A DNA stretch of 64,000 nucleotides from Aliihoeflea aestuarii (GTDB taxonomy: Bacteria; Pseudomonadota; Alphaproteobacteria; Rhizobiales; Rhizobiaceae), in NCBI RefSeq assembly GCF_024105665.1, contig NZ_JAAAMK010000006.1:124001-188000 (forward strand), read 5' to 3'. Shown here one piece after another: positions 19,954-30,020 of this stretch. The notes beneath the pieces were generated by a model that saw only the letters and a program-made list of their open reading frames with translations, made no database searches and was not told where the DNA came from. Position numbers and translations under genes: made by a program. Every line of letters begins with the position of its first letter. The stretch's first letter is position 1.

Positions 19954-22098
19954 ATGCCCGACCTTCTTCTTGAACTTCGCTCCGAGGAAATCCCCGCCCG
20001 CATGCAGCGCAAGGCGGCCGGCGATTTGAAGAAGATGGTCACGGACGGTCTTGTCGAGGCTGGCCTGACCTATGAGGCGGCGAATGAATATTGGACGCCA
20101 CGCCGGCTGACGCTCGACATTCGCGGCCTTAACGCACGCTCGAAGGATGTGCGCGAGGAGATCAAGGGTCCGTCCGTGTCCGCGCCCGAACAGGCAATCC
20201 AGGGCTTCCTGCGCAAGGCCGGCCTGTCGGATGTATCGCAGGCGCATACACATACCGACCCGAAGAAGGGCGAGTTCTACGTCGCGCATCTCGTCAAGGC
20301 CGGACGCGCCACAGAAGAGATCATCGCCGAACTCGTGCCGTCCGTCGTTCGTGCGTTCCCGTGGCCGAAATCGATGCGCTGGGGCAAGGCATCGGCGAAG
20401 CCCGGTTCCATGCGCTGGGTGCGCCCGCTCCAGTCCATCCTCTGCACCTTCGGCCCCGAAACGGAGGAGCCGGTCGTGGTCGATTTCGACATCGATGGCA
20501 TCCGCTCCGGCAACGTCACCTACGGTCATCGTTTCCACGCGCCGGGCGCGATCACCGTACGCCGCTTCGATGATTACGTTGCCAAGCTGGAGGCCGCCAA
20601 GGTCGTGCTCGATGCCGAACGGCGAAAGCGCATCATTCTGGATGACGCGAAGAACCTCGCTTTCGCGTCCGGTCTCGATCTGGTTGAGGACGAAGGGCTT
20701 CTGGAAGAAGTCTCCGGCCTCGTCGAATGGCCGGTCGTCCTGATGGGCGAGTTCGAGGAAGACTACCTTTCGATCCCGCCCGAAGTGATCCGCCTGACGA
20801 TCCGCGCCAACCAGAAATGCTTCGTCGCACGCCCGCAGGGCAGGGACGACACGCTCGCCAACCGCTTCCTGCTCACCGCCAATATCGAAGCGACCGATGG
20901 CGGCAAGGAAATCGTCCATGGCAATGGCAAGGTCGTGCGTGCCCGCCTGTCGGACGCGGTTCATTTCTGGAAGACCGACCAGTCCGACCTGCCGGACCTG
21001 AAGGATTTCGCGTCGTCCGCCGAAAAGTTCGGCCTCGATCTAAAGAAACCGCTCGACCAGCGCATGGCGCGGCTCGATCATCTGAACGTCACCTTCCACG
21101 CGAAGCTCGGCTCGCAGGGCGCGCGAGTGGCGCGCATCGTCGCACTGGCGCGCGAACTGGCACCCACCGTCGGTGCCGATCCAGATGCCGCCGCCCGCGC
21201 GGCGGTTCTCTGCAAGGCGGATTTGCAAACAGAGATCGTCGGCGAGTTCCCCGAGCTTCAGGGCGCGATGGGCCGCAAATACGCGTTGCTGCAAGGTGAG
21301 AACGAAGCCGTCGCCGCCGCCATCGAGGATCATTACAAGCCGCAAGGCCCGTCCGACACCGTGCCGACCGATCCGGTCGCAGTTGCCGTTGCGCTCGCCG
21401 ACAAGCTCGACACGCTCGTCGGTTTTTGGGCGATCGACGAAAAGCCGACCGGCTCCAAGGACCCCTACGCGCTCCGCCGCGCCGCGCTCGGCGTCATCCG
21501 CATCGTGGTGGAAAACGGCGTCCACTTGCCGCTCACCCGCGCTTTCATGGCCGGCGTCGAGATCGATCGTGCCGCTGCGGCAGACCTGCTCTCGTTCTTC
21601 CATGATCGGCTGAAGGTCTACATGCGCGACAAGGGCGCGCGGCATGACCTGATCGATGCGGTTATCTCCGACGAAGCCGATGATTTGCTTCTAGTCACCA
21701 TGCGCGTCGCCGCGCTCGGAATGTTCCTCGATTCCGACGACGGCAAGAACCTGCTCGCCGGCACCAAGCGCGCGGCCAACATCCTCGCCGCCGAGGAAAA
21801 GAAGGGCACGGTCATTGCCGCTTCAGTCGATGCCGCGCTCTTCCGCCAGCCGGAGGAAAATGCGCTGTTCGACGCGGTGAATCAGGCTGAGAAGAACGCC
21901 GCCCAAGCGATTCAGCAACAAGACTTTTCCGCCGCCATGCTGGCGCTGTCGGTGCTGCGTGCGCCGGTGGATGCGTTCTTCGAGGCGGTGCTGGTCAATG
22001 ACGAGGATCGGGCCGTGCGCGCCAACCGTCTGGCGCTGCTGGCCCGCATCCGCTTTGCCACCGGGGCGGTCGCCGATTTCTCCAGAATCGCCGGCTGA
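19954..22098 (+). CDS. glyS: Glycine--tRNA ligase beta subunit
   Basis: Beta subunit of glycyl-tRNA synthetase, which binds tRNA. It begins [20 protein letters not shown], includes [40 protein letters not shown] and [20 protein letters not shown] with the HD-like region, and ends with a tRNA-binding helical domain ([19 protein letters not shown]). The 714-aa length is normal. ATG 19954 gives the conserved N-terminus, while a GTG at 19942 would add four residues. Confidence 0.97.
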   Translation: MPDLLLELRSEEIPARMQRKAAGDLKKMVTDGLVEAGLTYEAANEYWTPRRLTLDIRGLNARSKDVREEIKGPSVSAPEQAIQGFLRKAGLSDVSQAHTHTDPKKGEFYVAHLVKAGRATEEIIAELVPSVVRAFPWPKSMRWGKASAKPGSMRWVRPLQSILCTFGPETEEPVVVDFDIDGIRSGNVTYGHRFHAPGAITVRRFDDYVAKLEAAKVVLDAERRKRIILDDAKNLAFASGLDLVEDEGLLEEVSGLVEWPVVLMGEFEEDYLSIPPEVIRLTIRANQKCFVARPQGRDDTLANRFLLTANIEATDGGKEIVHGNGKVVRARLSDAVHFWKTDQSDLPDLKDFASSAEKFGLDLKKPLDQRMARLDHLNVTFHAKLGSQGARVARIVALARELAPTVGADPDAAARAAVLCKADLQTEIVGEFPELQGAMGRKYALLQGENEAVAAAIEDHYKPQGPSDTVPTDPVAVAVALADKLDTLVGFWAIDEKPTGSKDPYALRRAALGVIRIVVENGVHLPLTRAFMAGVEIDRAAAADLLSFFHDRLKVYMRDKGARHDLIDAVISDEADDLLLVTMRVAALGMFLDSDDGKNLLAGTKRAANILAAEEKKGTVIAASVDAALFRQPEENALFDAVNQAEKNAAQAIQQQDFSAAMLALSVLRAPVDAFFEAVLVNDEDRAVRANRLALLARIRFATGAVADFSRIAG

Positions 22099-22151
22099 AC
22101 GCAACGAAATCAAAAGCTTCGGCCCATAACCGGAATCAGGACGCAAACAGC

Positions 22152-23120
22152 TTGGCGAAGATCGTACGCGGCAGCGAGGGAGTGGGGCAGGCGATCGAAT
22201 TGCTGGCGGCCGGCAAACTCGTCGCGATTCCGACCGAAACCGTCTATGGGCTGGCCGCCGATGCCACCAATGGCGAGGCCGTCGCATCGATCTACGAGGC
22301 CAAGGGCCGCCCGCGCTTCAACCCGCTCATCGTCCATGTCGCCGATATGAAGATGGCGTCCGACATCGCGATCTTCGACAGCCTGTCGCGCAAGCTCGCC
22401 GCCGCCTTCTGGCCCGGCCCGCTCACCATCGTCCTGCCGCTGAGGCTCGGTCATCCGATTCATGCGCTCGTCTCGGCCGGCCTCGACACGGTCGGCCTGC
22501 GCATGCCCGACGGGCTCGCCCATGAGGTCATCGCGCGGCTCGACCGGCCCCTGGCGGCACCGAGCGCGAACGCGTCGGGCCGTATTAGCCCGACGACTGC
22601 GCAGGCTGTCGAGGCGGATCTCGGCGAGCGCATCCCGCTGGTCCTCGATGGCGGCGCAACGCCCGTCGGCGTCGAATCGACCATCGTTAAGGTGGAGAGC
22701 GGAACGGTGCGGCTCCTACGCCCCGGCGGCGTGGCGGCGGAAGACATCGAAGCCGTGATCGACATGCCTCTGGCGCGCGGGGCGACCGGCAAGGTGGAGG
22801 CGCCCGGCATGCTCGCATCCCATTACGCGCCGACGGCGAATGTCCGGCTGAACGTTTCGGCCCTGATGCCTGGGGAGGCGTTGCTGGCCTTCGGGTCATT
22901 CGCGGTTGCCGGCAGTCCGCTCGCCACGCGCAACCTCTCGTCCTCCGGCGATCTGCGCGAAGCGGCCGCCAATCTCTTTGCGTATCTTGCCGAACTCGAC
23001 GCCTCGGGCGCCAAGTCGATCGCGGTGATGCCGGTGCCCGATCACGGACTGGGCGAAGCGATCAACGACAGGTTGAGCCGTGCGGCCGCGCCCCGTGACA
23101 AGCCAACTGCCCCGGAATAG
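22152..23120 (+). CDS. tsaC: L-threonylcarbamoyladenylate synthase
   Basis: Sua5/YwlC-type enzyme that makes threonylcarbamoyl-AMP from threonine, bicarbonate and ATP for t6A37 of ANN-decoding tRNAs. YrdC domain motifs: KLVAIPTETVYGLAADATN, KGRPRFNPLIVHV, WPGPLTIVLPL, RPLAAPSANASGRISPTTA. The 322-aa length and the C-terminal Sua5 domain (PGMLASHYAPTANVRL onward) mark the long form. TTG start with AGGAC about 8 bases upstream. Close to the following gene (9 bp), suggesting co-transcription. Confidence 0.93.
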   Translation: MAKIVRGSEGVGQAIELLAAGKLVAIPTETVYGLAADATNGEAVASIYEAKGRPRFNPLIVHVADMKMASDIAIFDSLSRKLAAAFWPGPLTIVLPLRLGHPIHALVSAGLDTVGLRMPDGLAHEVIARLDRPLAAPSANASGRISPTTAQAVEADLGERIPLVLDGGATPVGVESTIVKVESGTVRLLRPGGVAAEDIEAVIDMPLARGATGKVEAPGMLASHYAPTANVRLNVSALMPGEALLAFGSFAVAGSPLATRNLSSSGDLREAAANLFAYLAELDASGAKSIAVMPVPDHGLGEAINDRLSRAAAPRDKPTAPE

Positions 23121-23129
23121 GTTTTGCGA

Positions 23130-24554
23130 ATGCCCGATACTGCCATTGATCCCGAAATCGCCGCTCGCTTCATCGCCATCGTCGGTGAAGGGCACGCAGT
23201 CACCGACCCGCACGACCTCGAACCCTATCTGGTAGAACCGCGCGGCCGCTATGCCGGGGTTTCGCGGCTGGTGCTACGGCCGGCGAATGTGGACGAGGTC
23301 TCGCAAATACTGAAACTCGCGAGCGAAACCGGAACGGCCATCGTGCCTCAAGGTGGCAATACCGGCCTCGTCGGCGCGCAGATGCCCGACAATTCGGGAA
23401 CACAGGTGATCCTGTCGCTCAGCCGCCTTAACCGCATCCGCGAGATCGATTTGTCGTCGAACACCATGACGGTGGAGGCCGGCGTTGTCTTGGAAACCAT
23501 CCAGACCGCGGCCGACGATAATGATCGCCTGTTTCCGTTGTCGCTCGGCTCGCAAGGCTCATGCCAGATCGGCGGCAATCTCTCGTCCAATGCGGGCGGC
23601 ACCGGCGTTCTTGCCTATGGCAACGCGCGCGAGCTTTGCCTCGGCGTGGAGGTCGTGCTGCCGACCGGCGAGGTGCTGGACGATCTGCGCAAGCTCAAGA
23701 AGGACAACACCGGCTACGATCTGAAAAACCTGTTCGTCGGCGCCGAAGGCACGCTCGGGATCATCACCGCCGCCATTATCAAGCTGGTCCCGAAGCCGAA
23801 AGGCCGCGAGGTCGCGTGGATCGGACTGCCCGATCCGAAAGCGGCGCTCGATCTGTTCACGATCGCCTCCAGCGCTGCAGGTGCGAGCCTGACCGCGTTC
23901 GAGCTTATGCAGAAGCGATCGCTTGACTTCACTTTGAAACACATCCCCGACACGGTCAGCCCACTTCAAGGCGAGCACGATTGGTACGTCCTGATGGAAA
24001 TTTCGTCGGGCCGTTCGGCGGAGGATGCTCGCGGCCTGATCGAGGAGATCGTCGGCGCAGGGCTCGAAGAAGAACTGGTCGAGGACGCGGCGCTGGCGAT
24101 GAACCTCGCGCAGGCGGGCGACTTCTGGCGTCTGCGCGAATCGATGTCGGAATCGCAGCGCCCCGAGGGCGGATCGATCAAGCACGACGTTTCCGTGCCG
24201 ATCGCGCTTGTCCCCGAATTCATCGAAAAGGCCGCCGCGGTCATTCTTACCGTCGTGCCCGGCGCACGCATGGTCTGCTTTGGCCACATGGGCGACGGCA
24301 ATCTGCATCTCAACGTCTCGCAACCCGAAGGCGCGGACAAGGAGGAGTTCCTGTCCCATGACCGTGCCATGCACGACGCCGTCCATGCCATCGTGCGTGC
24401 GATGAACGGATCGATCTCCGCCGAGCACGGCATCGGCATCATGAAGCGCGACGAATTGCTGGCAACCGCGCCGCCCCTCGCGATTGACCTGATGCGCCGG
24501 ATCAAGGCGTCGTTCGATCCCGCCGGCATCATGAATCCGGGAAAAATGATCTGA
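23130..24554 (+). CDS. FAD-linked D-2-hydroxyacid dehydrogenase
   Basis: PCMH-type flavoenzyme of the GlcD / D-lactate / D-2-hydroxyglutarate dehydrogenase group. FAD contacts are seen in IVPQGGNTGLVGAQMPDNSG and GGNLSSNAGGTGVLAYGNAR. The C-terminal domain has GHMGDGNLHLNVSQP and ISAEHGIGIMKRDEL and ends FDPAGIMNPGKMI. The 474-aa length fits. ATG 23130 is used, and a TTG at 23124 is in frame but less likely. It oxidises a D-2-hydroxyacid, but the exact substrate cannot be told. Immediately follows tsaC. Confidence 0.88.
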   Translation: MPDTAIDPEIAARFIAIVGEGHAVTDPHDLEPYLVEPRGRYAGVSRLVLRPANVDEVSQILKLASETGTAIVPQGGNTGLVGAQMPDNSGTQVILSLSRLNRIREIDLSSNTMTVEAGVVLETIQTAADDNDRLFPLSLGSQGSCQIGGNLSSNAGGTGVLAYGNARELCLGVEVVLPTGEVLDDLRKLKKDNTGYDLKNLFVGAEGTLGIITAAIIKLVPKPKGREVAWIGLPDPKAALDLFTIASSAAGASLTAFELMQKRSLDFTLKHIPDTVSPLQGEHDWYVLMEISSGRSAEDARGLIEEIVGAGLEEELVEDAALAMNLAQAGDFWRLRESMSESQRPEGGSIKHDVSVPIALVPEFIEKAAAVILTVVPGARMVCFGHMGDGNLHLNVSQPEGADKEEFLSHDRAMHDAVHAIVRAMNGSISAEHGIGIMKRDELLATAPPLAIDLMRRIKASFDPAGIMNPGKMI

Positions 24555-24764
24555 GCATAAACGGCTCGTCAACACAGCTTTCCCAATCCTTTCATGAGGT
24601 TGGAAAGCGATAACCATCTCGCGCATCCAGACAAATTTAACCGAATATCTAAGGCCCACGGTAAGGGACCGCGCCTAGTCTCGCTCATGAAGAGAGGCGG
24701 ACGAACCGCCCGGAGGGATCGGGGATCAACCTCGGCTCTCAGGAAGAGACAGGAAGGCGCGAAC

Positions 24765-25328
24765 ATGAATACCGGGCTAAAACCCGCCTGGGCGGGCCGC
24801 GACATGCGGCTCGATCCCTTCAGGCTGCCGCAGACGACCACCTACGCGACGCATGACGAGTTCGGCGACGTCTCGTTCGAGATCGAGCGCCGCCGCGTGA
24901 CCATCCACCGCCTGCTCGAAAAGAGCCGCCTGCCGGTGACGGTGGTCCTGCCGGCCAACGCCTTCAAGGGCGTCGCCGCGCGGGCGATCGAGGATGGCCA
25001 CGGTGAAGTGACCGTCACGCTCGAACTGATGCACAACGATCCCATGCTGTCGGTGCCCCTCCTCGTCGCTCACGATCTCGAGGACGTCGCCGCCGATTGG
25101 CGCGCCTGGGCCGAAGCGTACCAGCTTCCCATGCTTCTTTTCGAATCGGACGGCGTCGCGCGCTCGCTCGAAGAATCGCTTGGCGGCGTGAAGACGGCGC
25201 CCGCGATGGAACGCCGCAAGCGCCGCCTGGCGGCTCAGCGCCGTCCGCGATTCCTTGCCCGCCGCAAGTTCGGCAATCTGGGCATGCGGCTTGTGATCGG
25301 CGGCGACGAGATCATCGCCCGTCGTTGA
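24765..25328 (+). CDS. DUF6101 family protein
   Basis: 187-aa cytoplasmic protein without signal or membrane helix. Shows RDMRLDPFRLPQTTTYATHDE, ERRRVTIHRLLEKSRLPVTV, ELMHNDPMLSVPLLVA and DVAADWRAWAEAYQLPML, which I recognise as the DUF6101 pattern of Hyphomicrobiales. The tail is Arg-rich (ERRKRRLAAQRRPRFLARRK). ATG 24765 follows AGGAAGGCG. The 210 bp upstream holds no gene, only weak hairpins. Function unknown. Convergent with ubiA. Confidence 0.8.
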   Translation: MNTGLKPAWAGRDMRLDPFRLPQTTTYATHDEFGDVSFEIERRRVTIHRLLEKSRLPVTVVLPANAFKGVAARAIEDGHGEVTVTLELMHNDPMLSVPLLVAHDLEDVAADWRAWAEAYQLPMLLFESDGVARSLEESLGGVKTAPAMERRKRRLAAQRRPRFLARRKFGNLGMRLVIGGDEIIARR

Positions 25329-25333
25329 GTTTC

Positions 25334-25385
25334 GATCATGATGCCGAAAAGTAAGAGCCGATTTTCGGACGACATCATGGTCTGA
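25334..25385 (+). repeat. Family B palindromic repeat, copy B1
   Basis: About 52 bp reading GATCATGATGCCGAAAAGT then AGAGCCGATTTTCGG and GACGACATCATGGTC. Outer arms (CATGATG / CATCATG) and inner arms (CCGAAAA / TTTTCGG) are inverted, so it can fold as a long hairpin. Fills most of the 59-bp convergent gap between the DUF6101 and ubiA genes. The two other copies are at 30.0 and 33.3 kb. Confidence 0.85.
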
Positions 25386-25387
25386 CG

Positions 25388-26362
25388 TTAAAGCGCGGCG
25401 GCGGCCGCGCTTCCAAGCACCAGTCCGCCGAAGATCAGCCAGCCGACGGTCGAGTTCGACTTGAAAAGCTTCAGGCACTGATCCCCGTCATTGATGTCCA
25501 GCACAGTGATCTGCCGCGCCATGTGCGCGGCAGCGAGCGCAAGGCCGAGATAGGCCGGCCACACCACGTCAGCCGCCGCGAACGCAGTGGCGAAAAGCAT
25601 GAGCGAACCGGTATAAAGCGCGACGAGCCACGGCTTCGTATTGTCACCGAAAAGCCGTGCGGTCGAACGCACGCCCACCAGCGCATCGTCTTCCCGGTCC
25701 TGATGCGCATAGATCGTATCGTAGCCGACCACCCACAGGATCGACCCGAGATAGAGCAGAGCCGGCGCAAGCGAGATCGATCCGAAATAAGCCGCCCAGC
25801 CCATCCATGCGCCCCAGGAAAAGGCAAAGCCCAAAAAGAGTTGCGGCCAGTCCGTGTAGCGTTTCATGAACGGGTATATCGCGACCGTCAACAGCGAGGC
25901 CACGCCCATTCCAATGGCGAACCAGTTGAACTGAAGCAGCACGATGAGCCCGGCAAGGCACTGTCCGAACAGAAACACCCAGGCCTGCCTGCGCGTGACC
26001 TGACCCGACGGCAGCGGGCGCGAACGCGTCCGCGCGACCATCTGGTCGATGTTTTCATCGACGATGTCGTTATAGGTGCAGCCCGCGCCGCGCATCGCGA
26101 CCGCGCCGATCAGAAACAGCGCCAGATGCCAGAACGAGGGCAATTGCGCCGCGATCGGCTGGTCTGCATCGAAGAACGCGGCCCCCGCAAGCGCTGCCGA
26201 CCACCAGCACGGCCATAAAAGCAGCCACCAGCCGATCGGCCGGTCCCAGCGCGCAAGTTGCGCATAGGGCCAGAGCGATGCGGGCAGGGCGCGATAGACC
26301 CAGTGCCCGGACGGCGCATCGGCGACGCGCCCGCGCGTCTCGCGTGATTGGATCGTTTCCAT
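25388..26362 (-). CDS. ubiA: 4-hydroxybenzoate polyprenyltransferase
   Basis: Membrane prenyltransferase that joins the polyprenyl chain to 4-hydroxybenzoate in ubiquinone synthesis. The first aspartate motif is in GAGCTYNDIVDENIDQMVAR, the second in YDTIYAHQDREDDALVGVRS, and eight or nine hydrophobic helices are visible. ATG at 26362 (METIQSRE) gives 324 aa, normal for the family. A longer open frame continues to 26575 without support. Divergent from purD (103-bp gap). Confidence 0.95.
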   Translation of the reverse strand: METIQSRETRGRVADAPSGHWVYRALPASLWPYAQLARWDRPIGWWLLLWPCWWSAALAGAAFFDADQPIAAQLPSFWHLALFLIGAVAMRGAGCTYNDIVDENIDQMVARTRSRPLPSGQVTRRQAWVFLFGQCLAGLIVLLQFNWFAIGMGVASLLTVAIYPFMKRYTDWPQLFLGFAFSWGAWMGWAAYFGSISLAPALLYLGSILWVVGYDTIYAHQDREDDALVGVRSTARLFGDNTKPWLVALYTGSLMLFATAFAAADVVWPAYLGLALAAAHMARQITVLDINDGDQCLKLFKSNSTVGWLIFGGLVLGSAAAAAL

Positions 26363-26465
26363 GTATTTCGATTGGCAGGCATCGGCAGATGCGTCAAGCG
26401 CCGTGGCTTGACCCTGCCTGCCTGACCGCCTAATCGCGGCCATCGGCAAAGCGAGGACGGTTTTC

Positions 26466-27737
26466 ATGAACGTACTTCTGATCGGTTCGGGCGGGCGCGA
26501 GCATGCGCTGGCATGGAAGCTTGGCGCTTCGCCGATGCTGACGAAGCTCTTCGCCGCGCCGGGCAATCCCGGCATCGCAGATCATGGCGAATGCGTCGTC
26601 CTCGATATCGAAGATCACGAGGCGGTCGCCGCCTTTTGCAAGCTGATGGCGATCGGCCTCGTCGTCATCGGGCCGGAAGCGCCGCTCGTCGCAGGGCTGG
26701 CGGATGTGCTTCGCGCACACGGCATTCGCGTCTTCGGCCCGTCTGCCGCCGCCGCCCGACTGGAAGGCTCCAAAGGCTTCACCAAAGACCTGTGCGCCAA
26801 ATATGACATCCCCACCGCCGCCTATGAGCGCTTCAACAACGCGCCCAAGGCAAAGGCATATGTGCGTGCGCAAGGCGCGCCGATCGTCATCAAGGCGGAC
26901 GGGCTTGCCGCCGGCAAGGGCGTCACGGTCGCGATGACGCTCGACGAGGCGTTCGCGGCCATCGACGACTGTTTCGAGGGCGGGTTCGGCGAGGCCGGCG
27001 CCGAGGTGGTCGTCGAAGAGTTCATGCAGGGCGAGGAGGCGTCTTTCTTCTGCCTGTGCGATGGCAAGACCGCACTGCCTTTCGGCACGGCGCAGGATCA
27101 CAAGCGCGTCGGCGACGGCGATACCGGCCCGAACACCGGCGGCATGGGCGCCTATTCGCCCGCATCCGTCCTGACGTCGGAACTGGTCGATCAGGTGATG
27201 AAAACGATCATCGAGCCGACCATGAAGGGCATGGCTGAGATGGGTGCACCGTTTTCGGGCGTGCTCTATGCCGGGCTGATGCTGACGCCGGACGGCCCCA
27301 AACTCATCGAATACAACACCCGCTTCGGCGATCCCGAATGTCAGGTCCTGATGATGCGTCTCAAGGAAGATCTGCTGATCCTCCTGAACGCGGCGGCCGA
27401 CGGGCAGTTGGCGCATATGTCGGCGCGCTGGCGCGACCAGGTCGCGCTCACCGTCGTCATGGCGGCGCAGGGCTATCCGGCGACGCCGGAAAAGGGCAGC
27501 GTCATCCGAGGTCTCGACCGCGTGGGCGATGATGTGGAAGTGTTCCACGCCGGCACCGCACGCAAGGATGGCGAAATCGTCGCCAATGGCGGCCGCGTCC
27601 TGAACGTCACCGCAATGGCCCTGACCGTCAGCGCCGCGCGTGAAAAGGCTTACGCCGCCATCGAACGGATCGACTGGCCCGAAGGCTTCTGCCGCCGCGA
27701 CATCGGCTGGCGCGAGGTCGAACGCGAAAAGCGGTGA
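26466..27737 (+). CDS. purD: Phosphoribosylamine--glycine ligase
   Basis: GAR synthetase, second step of de novo purine synthesis. An ATP-grasp enzyme with [19 protein letters not shown] at the N-terminus, [15 protein letters not shown], then [37 protein letters not shown] and [17 protein letters not shown]. The 423-aa size is usual. The gene is monocistronic here, with family A copy A3 directly downstream. Confidence 0.97.
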   Translation: MNVLLIGSGGREHALAWKLGASPMLTKLFAAPGNPGIADHGECVVLDIEDHEAVAAFCKLMAIGLVVIGPEAPLVAGLADVLRAHGIRVFGPSAAAARLEGSKGFTKDLCAKYDIPTAAYERFNNAPKAKAYVRAQGAPIVIKADGLAAGKGVTVAMTLDEAFAAIDDCFEGGFGEAGAEVVVEEFMQGEEASFFCLCDGKTALPFGTAQDHKRVGDGDTGPNTGGMGAYSPASVLTSELVDQVMKTIIEPTMKGMAEMGAPFSGVLYAGLMLTPDGPKLIEYNTRFGDPECQVLMMRLKEDLLILLNAAADGQLAHMSARWRDQVALTVVMAAQGYPATPEKGSVIRGLDRVGDDVEVFHAGTARKDGEIVANGGRVLNVTAMALTVSAAREKAYAAIERIDWPEGFCRRDIGWREVEREKR

Positions 27738-27768
27738 TTTATTTCGCTCGTGCGGACATTTCTCGGTT

Positions 27769-27897
27769 GAGGCATGGATTCCTGTGACCAGCACAGGAAT
27801 GACGACTTCAAGTGTGATTCCGCAAACTCAAACCGTTCGTAGCTGGCCAGAGCCTCAATGCCGTCATTCCTGTGCTCGTCACAGGAATCCATGCCTC
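27769..27897. repeat. Family A inverted-repeat element, copy A3
   Basis: 129-bp copy in the convergent gap between purD and the small zinc-ribbon gene. Arms are complementary except for one loop base (ACCAG on the left arm, ACGAG on the complement of the right arm), which leaves the inner palindrome untouched. Ends GAGGCATGG / CCATGCCTC. Confidence 0.93.
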
Positions 27898-27920
27898 GAA
27901 ATCTCCACCGCAAGTCCGCT

Positions 27921-28139
27921 TCAAACCTCGAACGGATCGTCCGCAGGCTTCTGCGGGTAGGTCCCCGCACCGCGCCGCCGCTCGAACTGCTTCAGCGCGC
28001 AGGCCGGCGAGCACAGGATTCCCTCGTCGCAGTAATAGGCGGCGCCTTGCTCGATCCGCCCGTAATAATACGAGAACGCCTCGTCGCCGAAGCGGCGTCG
28101 GCACACGACGCAGTGATTGGTTTCGGGGCGAGCGAGCAT
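27921..28139 (-). CDS. Small zinc-ribbon-like protein
   Basis: 72-aa cytoplasmic protein with five cysteines: HCVVCRRRFGDEAFSYYYG near the N-terminus and YYCDEGILCSPACALKQFE in the middle. CxxC plus CxxxC pairs suggest one bound zinc. The tail is basic, then acidic. GGAG stands before the ATG at 28139. Convergent with purD and divergent from the acyl-CoA dehydrogenase gene. I do not recognise a named family. Could bind nucleic acid or a protein partner. Confidence 0.7.
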   Translation of the reverse strand: MLARPETNHCVVCRRRFGDEAFSYYYGRIEQGAAYYCDEGILCSPACALKQFERRRGAGTYPQKPADDPFEV

Positions 28140-28174
28140 TTCCGGTCTCCATATTCCCCGCCTAGTTAAGTCCG

Positions 28175-28192
28175 TTTGACGTAAACGTCAAA
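28175..28192. promoter_or_regulatory. Operator-like palindrome before the acyl-CoA dehydrogenase gene
   Basis: TTTGACGTAAACGTCAAA, two perfect 8-bp arms around AA, 48 bp upstream of the acyl-CoA dehydrogenase ATG and 36 bp from the divergent small gene. It resembles operators of fatty-acid or branched-chain catabolism regulators (MerR-type LiuR or TetR-type proteins). The regulator is not in this window. Confidence 0.5.
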
Positions 28193-28239
28193 AAAAACTA
28201 GCTGTTGTGCCGACGCCTTTTCGAGCCGGAGGAAGCTTC

Positions 28240-30015
28240 ATGTATCGCGCGCCCGTCGATGACATCGCATTCACCCTGAAGCATGTGGCGGGACTGAGCC
28301 CGGCCCTTGAATCGGGCCGGTTCGGCGATCTTTCGGAAGATCTGGTCGACGCGATTCTGGGTGAGGCGGGGCGCTTCGCCGGCGAGGAACTCAGCCCCCT
28401 CTACAAGATTGGAGACGAGGTCGGCGCGGTCCACGCAGATGCCGCCGTCACCACGCCGCCCGGTTGGAAAGAGGCTTACCGCCACTGGATCGACGGAGGC
28501 TGGAACGGGCTTTCCGGCCCCGAGGAATTCGGCGGCCAAGGCCTGCCGGTCATGCTCGCCATGGCGGCGATGGAGATGTGGAATTCGGCCTCCATAGCCT
28601 TCGCGCTCTGCCCGACATTGACGCAGGGCGCTGCCGAAGCGATCGAGGCGCACGGCTCGGACCAGCTCAAGGCGACCTATCTGGAGAAGCTCGTTTCCGG
28701 CGAATGGACCGGAACGATGAACCTGACCGAACCGCAGGCCGGCTCCGATCTCGCCGCCCTGCGCACCCGTGCGACGCGCGCCGATGACGGCACCTATCGC
28801 ATCTTCGGCCAAAAGATATTCATCACCTATGGCGAGCACGATTATACGGATAACATCGTCCATCTGGTCCTTGCGCGCCTTCCCGATGCCCCTGCCGGCA
28901 CACGGGGAATCTCGCTCTTTCTCGTGCCGAAATTCCTTGTCGACGAGGAGGGGGTTCTCGGCCGCCGCAACGATGCATTCTGCGCCTCGATCGAGGAAAA
29001 GCTCGGCATCCACGCTTCACCCACCTGCACCATGATCTTCGGCGATGGCTTCGTGGACGGCGAGGAAAAGGGCGCGGTCGGCTATCTCGTCGGTGAGGAA
29101 AATCGCGGCCTTGCCTGCATGTTCACCATGATGAACAACGCGCGCCTGTCCGTCGGCATCGAGGGTGTCGCGGTCGCCGAAGCCGCGTTCCAGAAGGCGC
29201 ATGCCTATGCGCTGGACCGTCGTCAGGGCAAGGCGAAGGACCATGAAAGCGAGGGCATGGCGCCGATCGTCCATCATCCCGACGTGCAGCGCAATCTCCT
29301 GACCATGAAGGCGCTGACGCAGGTTGCGCGCGCGATCTGCTATTCCTGCGCCCACGCGATCGACATGAGCCGGCGGATCGAAGGCGACGACGCCCGCTTC
29401 TGGGCCGATCGCGCGGGCCTCTTGACCCCCGTCGCAAAGGCGTTCTCGACCGATATCGGCGTCGAGATGGCGTCCATCGGCCTCCAGATCCACGGCGGCA
29501 TGGGCTTCATCGAGGAGACCGGCGCGGCCGCACTCTACCGTGACGCCCGCATCGCGCCGATCTATGAAGGCACGAACGGTATCCAGGCGATCGACCTCGT
29601 CATGCGCAAGCTGCCGCTCGATGGCGGCAGCGCGGTCATGCGCTACATCGACGAACTTCACACCGACATCGAAGCGGTGCGCACCTCGAACGGCGACGGC
29701 TTCGGTGCGACGGCGGAAAAATGCGATGCCGCGCTCAACGATCTGTCCGAAGCGACCGCATGGTTGCAGGAAGCTCTTGGCTCTGGCCGCACGGAAGACG
29801 CGCTCGCAGGCGCAACGCCCTATTTGCGGCTGTTCGCTCTGGCTGCGGGCGGTGCCTATCTGGCGCGCGGGGCCGTCGGGGACGAAAGCGGCAAGCGCGT
29901 TCCGCTGTGCCGGTTCTACGCCGAAAATCTGATCGAAGAGACGGCCGCCTTGCGCCGCCGCGTGATGGAAGGCTCAACAAGCCTGCGCGAAGCCGCCGCT
30001 GCGCTCGTGGGGTGA
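28240..30015 (+). CDS. Acyl-CoA dehydrogenase (long, DmdC-like form)
   Basis: FAD enzyme that makes an enoyl-CoA by alpha-beta dehydrogenation. Central motifs: TGTMNLTEPQAGSDLAALRT (FAD/acyl loop), NNARLSVGIEGVAVAE and YRDARIAPIYEGTNGIQAID, in which the glutamate of IYEGTNG is the usual catalytic base. The 591-aa length with an extra C-terminal helical domain matches the group that includes 3-methylmercaptopropionyl-CoA dehydrogenase, though the substrate is not determinable. ATG 28240 has CGGAGGAAG upstream. Followed by family B copy B2 and an enoyl-CoA hydratase, likely the next beta-oxidation step. Confidence 0.88.
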   Translation: MYRAPVDDIAFTLKHVAGLSPALESGRFGDLSEDLVDAILGEAGRFAGEELSPLYKIGDEVGAVHADAAVTTPPGWKEAYRHWIDGGWNGLSGPEEFGGQGLPVMLAMAAMEMWNSASIAFALCPTLTQGAAEAIEAHGSDQLKATYLEKLVSGEWTGTMNLTEPQAGSDLAALRTRATRADDGTYRIFGQKIFITYGEHDYTDNIVHLVLARLPDAPAGTRGISLFLVPKFLVDEEGVLGRRNDAFCASIEEKLGIHASPTCTMIFGDGFVDGEEKGAVGYLVGEENRGLACMFTMMNNARLSVGIEGVAVAEAAFQKAHAYALDRRQGKAKDHESEGMAPIVHHPDVQRNLLTMKALTQVARAICYSCAHAIDMSRRIEGDDARFWADRAGLLTPVAKAFSTDIGVEMASIGLQIHGGMGFIEETGAAALYRDARIAPIYEGTNGIQAIDLVMRKLPLDGGSAVMRYIDELHTDIEAVRTSNGDGFGATAEKCDAALNDLSEATAWLQEALGSGRTEDALAGATPYLRLFALAAGGAYLARGAVGDESGKRVPLCRFYAENLIEETAALRRRVMEGSTSLREAAAALVG

Positions 30016-30020
30016 GGAAC

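Noticed and set aside
24555-24764. Small gene or attenuator upstream of the DUF6101 gene
   Set aside because: Only short weak hairpins (such as GGCGG-ACGAA-CCGCC) and no frame with a ribosome site.
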